Below, one piece after another: positions 60,814-64,000 of a DNA stretch of 64,000 nucleotides; within the stretch, counting starts at the first letter, position 1; each line of letters starts with the position of its first letter. Source of the stretch: Chitinophagaceae bacterium (lineage in GTDB: Bacteria; Bacteroidota; Bacteroidia; Chitinophagales; Chitinophagaceae); NCBI GenBank assembly GCA_016699815.1, contig CP065012.1, forward strand, positions 310,001-374,000, in the 5' to 3' direction. Under the pieces are notes generated by a model. It did not search any database, was not told the origin of the DNA, and saw only the letters and a list, made by a program, of their open reading frames with translations. Both the position numbers and the translations under genes were made by a program.

Positions 60814-61854
60814 ATGAACAGGAAAACCTATAAATATTTAAAATACATTTTTTTTATTGGCCTCGGGGTGTTTTTGGTTTGGTGGCAATTGGGGGCTATG
60901 CCACAAAAAGAAAGCGAGGAGTTTTTTGGAGCACTAAAAGAAACCAATTTATGGGTGATTCCATTGATTGCCCTAATGATAATTTTATCGCATTTGAGCC
61001 GTGCCATGCGCTGGATGTTACTGATGGAGCCGCTGGGCTATGCACCCAAACTTTCCAATAGCTTTGCCGTTACAATTTTGGGATATTTTGCCAATTCCTT
61101 TGTTCCCAGGCTTGGTGAAATTGTGAAATGCACATTTTTGGCAAAAAAAGAAAATTTAAAAGTAGATAAACTATTAGGCACCGTTATTATAGAAAGGGCA
61201 TTTGATTTTTTTTGCTTTATGCTGTTTATTGCCTTTACGGTATTAATTCAAATGAGCCTTGTGGGTGATTATTTTTCCGGCGAATTACAACATTTTACAA
61301 GCAACCAGGGTTTTCCATTATGGTTAAAACTATTTCTGCTTGTTGCAGCAGGCATTGCAGTAACATTTTTTTTAAAATGGTTATTCAAAAAATATCCCGG
61401 AAATAAATGGGTTCAATTGGCCAGACAATTTACCCATGGGCTTTTAACAGGAATTTTGAGCATAAGGAAACTGAAAAAAAAATGGCAGTTCCTTGCACAC
61501 ACTGTTTTTATTTGGAGCATGTATTTATTGCAAATTTATTTTGCTTTTGCAGCATTTGATGGCACGGTGCATTTAGGGTTAAAAGCAGCATGCGCTGTAC
61601 TTACTCTGGCAACTTTTGCCATGATAATCACACCAGGCGGAATAGGTTCGTTCCCTTTTTTTGTGATGGAAACTTTAAGTATTTATGGCATATCCATGGG
61701 CATTGGCAAGGCTTTTGGATGGCTCATGTGGGGATTAAACACCACAATAATTTTAATAGCAGGCGGTTTATGTTTATTATATTTACTTTACTCAACAAAT
61801 AAGCGTAATGAAATCAATACAGGCAATTCCAGCGAAAATATTTTCACCGGCTGA
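60814..61854 (+). CDS. YbhN/UPF0104 (lysylphosphatidylglycerol synthase TM-type) membrane protein
   Basis: 346 residues from the ATG at 60814; the TTG three codons upstream is less likely. Eight or so membrane segments and the family blocks SFAVTILGYFANSFVPRLGEIVKC, IIERAFDFFCF and ITPGGIGSFPFFVMETL. The domain is flippase-like and often linked to lipid or polyprenol handling; the lysyl-transferase half of MprF is absent. Its end overlaps rfaE2 by 47 nt. Confidence 0.85.
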   Translation: MNRKTYKYLKYIFFIGLGVFLVWWQLGAMPQKESEEFFGALKETNLWVIPLIALMIILSHLSRAMRWMLLMEPLGYAPKLSNSFAVTILGYFANSFVPRLGEIVKCTFLAKKENLKVDKLLGTVIIERAFDFFCFMLFIAFTVLIQMSLVGDYFSGELQHFTSNQGFPLWLKLFLLVAAGIAVTFFLKWLFKKYPGNKWVQLARQFTHGLLTGILSIRKLKKKWQFLAHTVFIWSMYLLQIYFAFAAFDGTVHLGLKAACAVLTLATFAMIITPGGIGSFPFFVMETLSIYGISMGIGKAFGWLMWGLNTTIILIAGGLCLLYLLYSTNKRNEINTGNSSENIFTG

Positions 61855-62302
61855 TTTATTAAAGCAACTCAAAAGATGGCGCTTACTCAATAAAAAAATT
61901 GTTTTTACCAATGGAGTTTTCGACATGTTGCACCAAGGCCATATTGCAAGCTTTACCGAAGCGGCACAGCAGGCCGATATTTTAATAGTAGGCATAAACT
62001 CCGATGCATCTGTAAAAAGGTTAAAAGGCCCGGGCAGGCCGGTACAAAATGAAAATGCCAGGGCATTAATTTTGGCAAGCCTTGTAATAACGGATGCTAT
62101 CGTAATTTTTGAAGAAGATACACCGTTACACCTTATTAGGTCCATACTCCCGGATGTATTGGTAAAAGGCGGCGATTATACTGTTGACCAAATTGCCGGC
62201 GCCAAAGAAGTAATAGCACATGGCGGTAAAATACATATTGCTAAGATTGTAGCTGGTTTTTCTACAACCGAAACCATAAATAAAATATGCGGTGGCGCAT
62301 AA
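61808..62302 (+). CDS. rfaE2: D-glycero-beta-D-manno-heptose 1-phosphate adenylyltransferase
   Basis: 164 residues. Makes ADP-heptose for LPS core. Nucleotidyltransferase fold: KIVFTNGVFDMLHQGHI with the HxGH motif, VGINSDASVKRLKGPGRP, and VKGGDYTVDQIAGA. It is the stand-alone equivalent of the C-terminal domain of HldE; the kinase half (rfaE1) is not here. Starts inside the YbhN-like gene, showing a tight operon. Other cytidylyltransferase-like uses are less likely. Confidence 0.9.
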   Translation: MKSIQAIPAKIFSPADLLKQLKRWRLLNKKIVFTNGVFDMLHQGHIASFTEAAQQADILIVGINSDASVKRLKGPGRPVQNENARALILASLVITDAIVIFEEDTPLHLIRSILPDVLVKGGDYTVDQIAGAKEVIAHGGKIHIAKIVAGFSTTETINKICGGA

Positions 62303-62369
62303 GTGAATACAAAAATGAATACAAATTATCCTTTACTGATGAGGGTTGCTATACAATAATATCCGCTAT

Positions 62370-64000
62370 TTGAAAAAAAACAATTTTATCCCCAGGGACA
62401 TTAGCTGGCTGGCATTTAACAACCGGGTTTTGCAGGAAGCTGCGGATAAAACTGTGCCCTTAAGAGAACGCATTAAATTTTTAGGAATTGTTTCCAACAA
62501 CCTTGATGAATTTTTTAGGGTAAGAGTGGCAGCATTAAAGAAAATGCAGGAGCTTGGCCAAAAAGGCAAATTGAACCCTAACGAAAACCCGGGAAAAATA
62601 TTGGAAACCATACATGAAGTCCTCCTACGGCAACAAAACAGTTTTGAAAAAATTTGGGAAGCAACAAAAAGAGAACTGAAGCAGGAGAAAATTTACCTGG
62701 TAAATGACGAACAGCTTCACCGCCGCCAAAAAGGGTTTGTTCGCAATTATTTTCTTGAGGAAGTAAGAAATTTTATTGTACCGTTAATGATAGAAAACAT
62801 GAGGGCCATGCCCGTGCTCAATGACAAATCCCTTTACCTGGCCTGTACCCTTGCCAAAGCCGACAATAGCCTTCCCATTCGCTTTGCGCTGGTATCTATT
62901 CCCGTAAACCGATTACCTAGATTTGTGATATTACCGGCTTTTAATGATAAAAAATATATTATCCTCCTTGAAGACATTATAAAGTTTTGCCTGCCCGAAG
63001 TATTTTCGTTTTTTGGCTACAATAAATTTACAGCCCATGTAATTAAAGTTACCAGGGATGCAGAAATTGATATTGATAATGATGTTTCCACCACTTTTAT
63101 CCAAAAAATTGAAAAGGGTTTAAAGAGCAGGAAGAAAGGCCGTACGGTAAGGTTTATTTACGATAAAAACATAAATATATTTTTACTCACTTATCTCGTA
63201 AAGAGGCTTGGCCTCTCCAAAAAAGAAAACATGATAGCCGGGGGCCGCATCCATAATTTTAAAGATTTTATGGACTTTCCACAGGAGGTTTTTGATAAAA
63301 AAAATATCCGGAAAAAGCCTTTTACCCACCCGGTTCTCAAAAATGCACAAAGTGTAACTGCCAAAATTTTGGAGCAAGATGTGATGCTGCATTTTCCCTA
63401 TCATTCATTTGAAAGTGTTATAGATTTGCTCCGTGAAGCCGCTATCGACCCCTGTGTAACCAATATCAGTATTTCATTTTACCGGCTGGCGCCAAAATCA
63501 AAAATTATTAATGCGCTCATTAATGCAGTAAAAAACGGTAAGCAGGTTACCGTAATGCTCGAGTTAAGGGCAAGGTTTGAAGAAGCGGATAACCTTGCCT
63601 GGAAAAATGAATTGGAAGAAGCAGGCGTTACTGTTTTAATTGGCCATCCCCATAGAAAAGTACATGCAAAAATTTGTTCTATCCGCAGAAAAGATGGCAA
63701 CTCCATTAAGCATTATGGCTTTATAAATACAGGGAATCTCAATGAAAAAACCGCATTGGTTTACGGTGACCATTGCCTGCTTACAGCCAATCCATTACTA
63801 CTTGCCGATATAAACAGGATTTTTCAATACCTCGAAAACCCAAAATCCAACAATCATTTACTCAAAGCATGCAAAAAAGTAAGCGTATCACCCTATTTAA
63901 TGAGGAGCTTTTGGGTAAAGCATATTGAAAAAGAAATTAAAAATGCCCGTAAAAATAAACCAGCTGCCATCACGGTAAAACTCAATTCATTGAGCGATGT
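62370..64000 (+). CDS. ppk1: Polyphosphate kinase 1, N-terminal part (cut by window edge)
   Basis: About 543 codons of roughly 700. Reversibly builds polyphosphate from ATP. The N domain opens FIPRDISWLAFNNRVLQEA with NNLDEFFRVRVAALKKMQ; the head domain follows; the catalytic His equivalent to E. coli His435 lies in HRKVHAKICSIRRK near residue 435; GFINTGNLNEKTA is the following motif. The only fitting start is TTG at 62370-62372, because the frame has a TGA at 62340 and no ATG before the conserved start. It lies 67 nt after rfaE2. Confidence 0.93.
   Translation, partial: MKKNNFIPRDISWLAFNNRVLQEAADKTVPLRERIKFLGIVSNNLDEFFRVRVAALKKMQELGQKGKLNPNENPGKILETIHEVLLRQQNSFEKIWEATKRELKQEKIYLVNDEQLHRRQKGFVRNYFLEEVRNFIVPLMIENMRAMPVLNDKSLYLACTLAKADNSLPIRFALVSIPVNRLPRFVILPAFNDKKYIILLEDIIKFCLPEVFSFFGYNKFTAHVIKVTRDAEIDIDNDVSTTFIQKIEKGLKSRKKGRTVRFIYDKNINIFLLTYLVKRLGLSKKENMIAGGRIHNFKDFMDFPQEVFDKKNIRKKPFTHPVLKNAQSVTAKILEQDVMLHFPYHSFESVIDLLREAAIDPCVTNISISFYRLAPKSKIINALINAVKNGKQVTVMLELRARFEEADNLAWKNELEEAGVTVLIGHPHRKVHAKICSIRRKDGNSIKHYGFINTGNLNEKTALVYGDHCLLTANPLLLADINRIFQYLENPKSNNHLLKACKKVSVSPYLMRSFWVKHIEKEIKNARKNKPAAITVKLNSLSD

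Noticed and set aside
1..64000. tRNA genes, rRNA, insertion sequences, prophage, att sites
   Set aside because: No cloverleaf with a T-loop GTTCRA pattern, no transposase or integrase motifs and no flanking direct repeats were found by reading; a computed scan (tRNAscan, ISfinder) would be decisive.

Overview
The window is a gene-dense stretch of a Bacteroidota chromosome, most likely from the Chitinophagaceae or a close relative. The evidence is the perfect and near-perfect TAnnTTTG promoter -7 boxes, the near absence of Shine-Dalgarno sequences, three secreted proteins with type IX secretion (T9SS) C-terminal sorting domains, and several families typical of the phylum (DUF4349, DUF3810, DUF4270, DUF6702, GSCFA, a single-domain GT5 protein beside panC). 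No tRNA, rRNA, CRISPR array, insertion sequence or prophage was recognised, so this looks like ordinary core chromosome. Both window edges cut a gene: gyrA at the left and ppk1 at the right.

Layout. 1-7.2 kb: gyrA 5' part, a saccharopine dehydrogenase-family gene, a sirtuin plus L,D-transpeptidase operon, and an UPF1/IGHMBP2-like helicase. 7.7-13.9 kb: membrane pyrophosphatase hppA, a DUF4349 lipoprotein, signal peptidase I, and a sigma-54-type response regulator that lacks a DNA-binding domain. 14-17.7 kb: a 620-bp region with hairpins and a possible broken gene, then an ECF sigma factor translationally coupled to a chimeric membrane protein (anti-sigma-like head, carboxypeptidase-regulatory, TonB-plug-like and TonB-C-like parts), and a secreted Pro/Lys-rich protein. 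17.8-24 kb: fatty acid hydroxylase, cutC, Sfp-type transferase, dcd, DUF3810, then yceD-rpmF-plsX. 23.9-26.1 kb: an unassigned two-gene operon that pairs an exported actin/Ppx-fold protein with a membrane-anchored coiled-coil protein. 26.3-39.4 kb: T9SS-secreted esterase-like protein, surface-polysaccharide acetyltransferase and flippase, tpiA, a GlmU-like protein, rpmE2, a large T9SS surface protein, mutS, and a CHU_C-type surface protein. 39.5-64 kb: kynA, cysteine desulfurase, glmM, LTA-synthase-like enzyme, PAP2 phosphatase, CNNM/CorC transporter, DUF6702/HupE/M1 peptidase cluster, GSCFA, HMG-CoA lyase, a repeat lipoprotein, a lipase, rlmB, metK, DUF4270, lone GT5 domain, panC, a YbhN-like protein, rfaE2 and ppk1.

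Functionally the window mixes housekeeping (gyrA, mutS, metK, tpiA, dcd, rpmF, plsX, rlmB), envelope construction (L,D-transpeptidase, glmM, flippase, LTA-synthase-like, heptose adenylyltransferase), amino-acid breakdown (saccharopine, tryptophan and leucine routes) and phosphate energetics (pyrophosphatase, polyphosphate kinase).

The best candidates for something undescribed are the exported actin-fold plus coiled-coil operon (23917-26094), the coupled sigma factor and four-part chimera (14501-16566), and the lipoprotein carrying two copies of a GMNPxHGQPGHRC motif whose codons have diverged almost only at silent sites (53594-54313). A recurring regulatory pattern is that several genes have their -7 box only 4-6 nt before the start codon, which predicts leaderless mRNAs.
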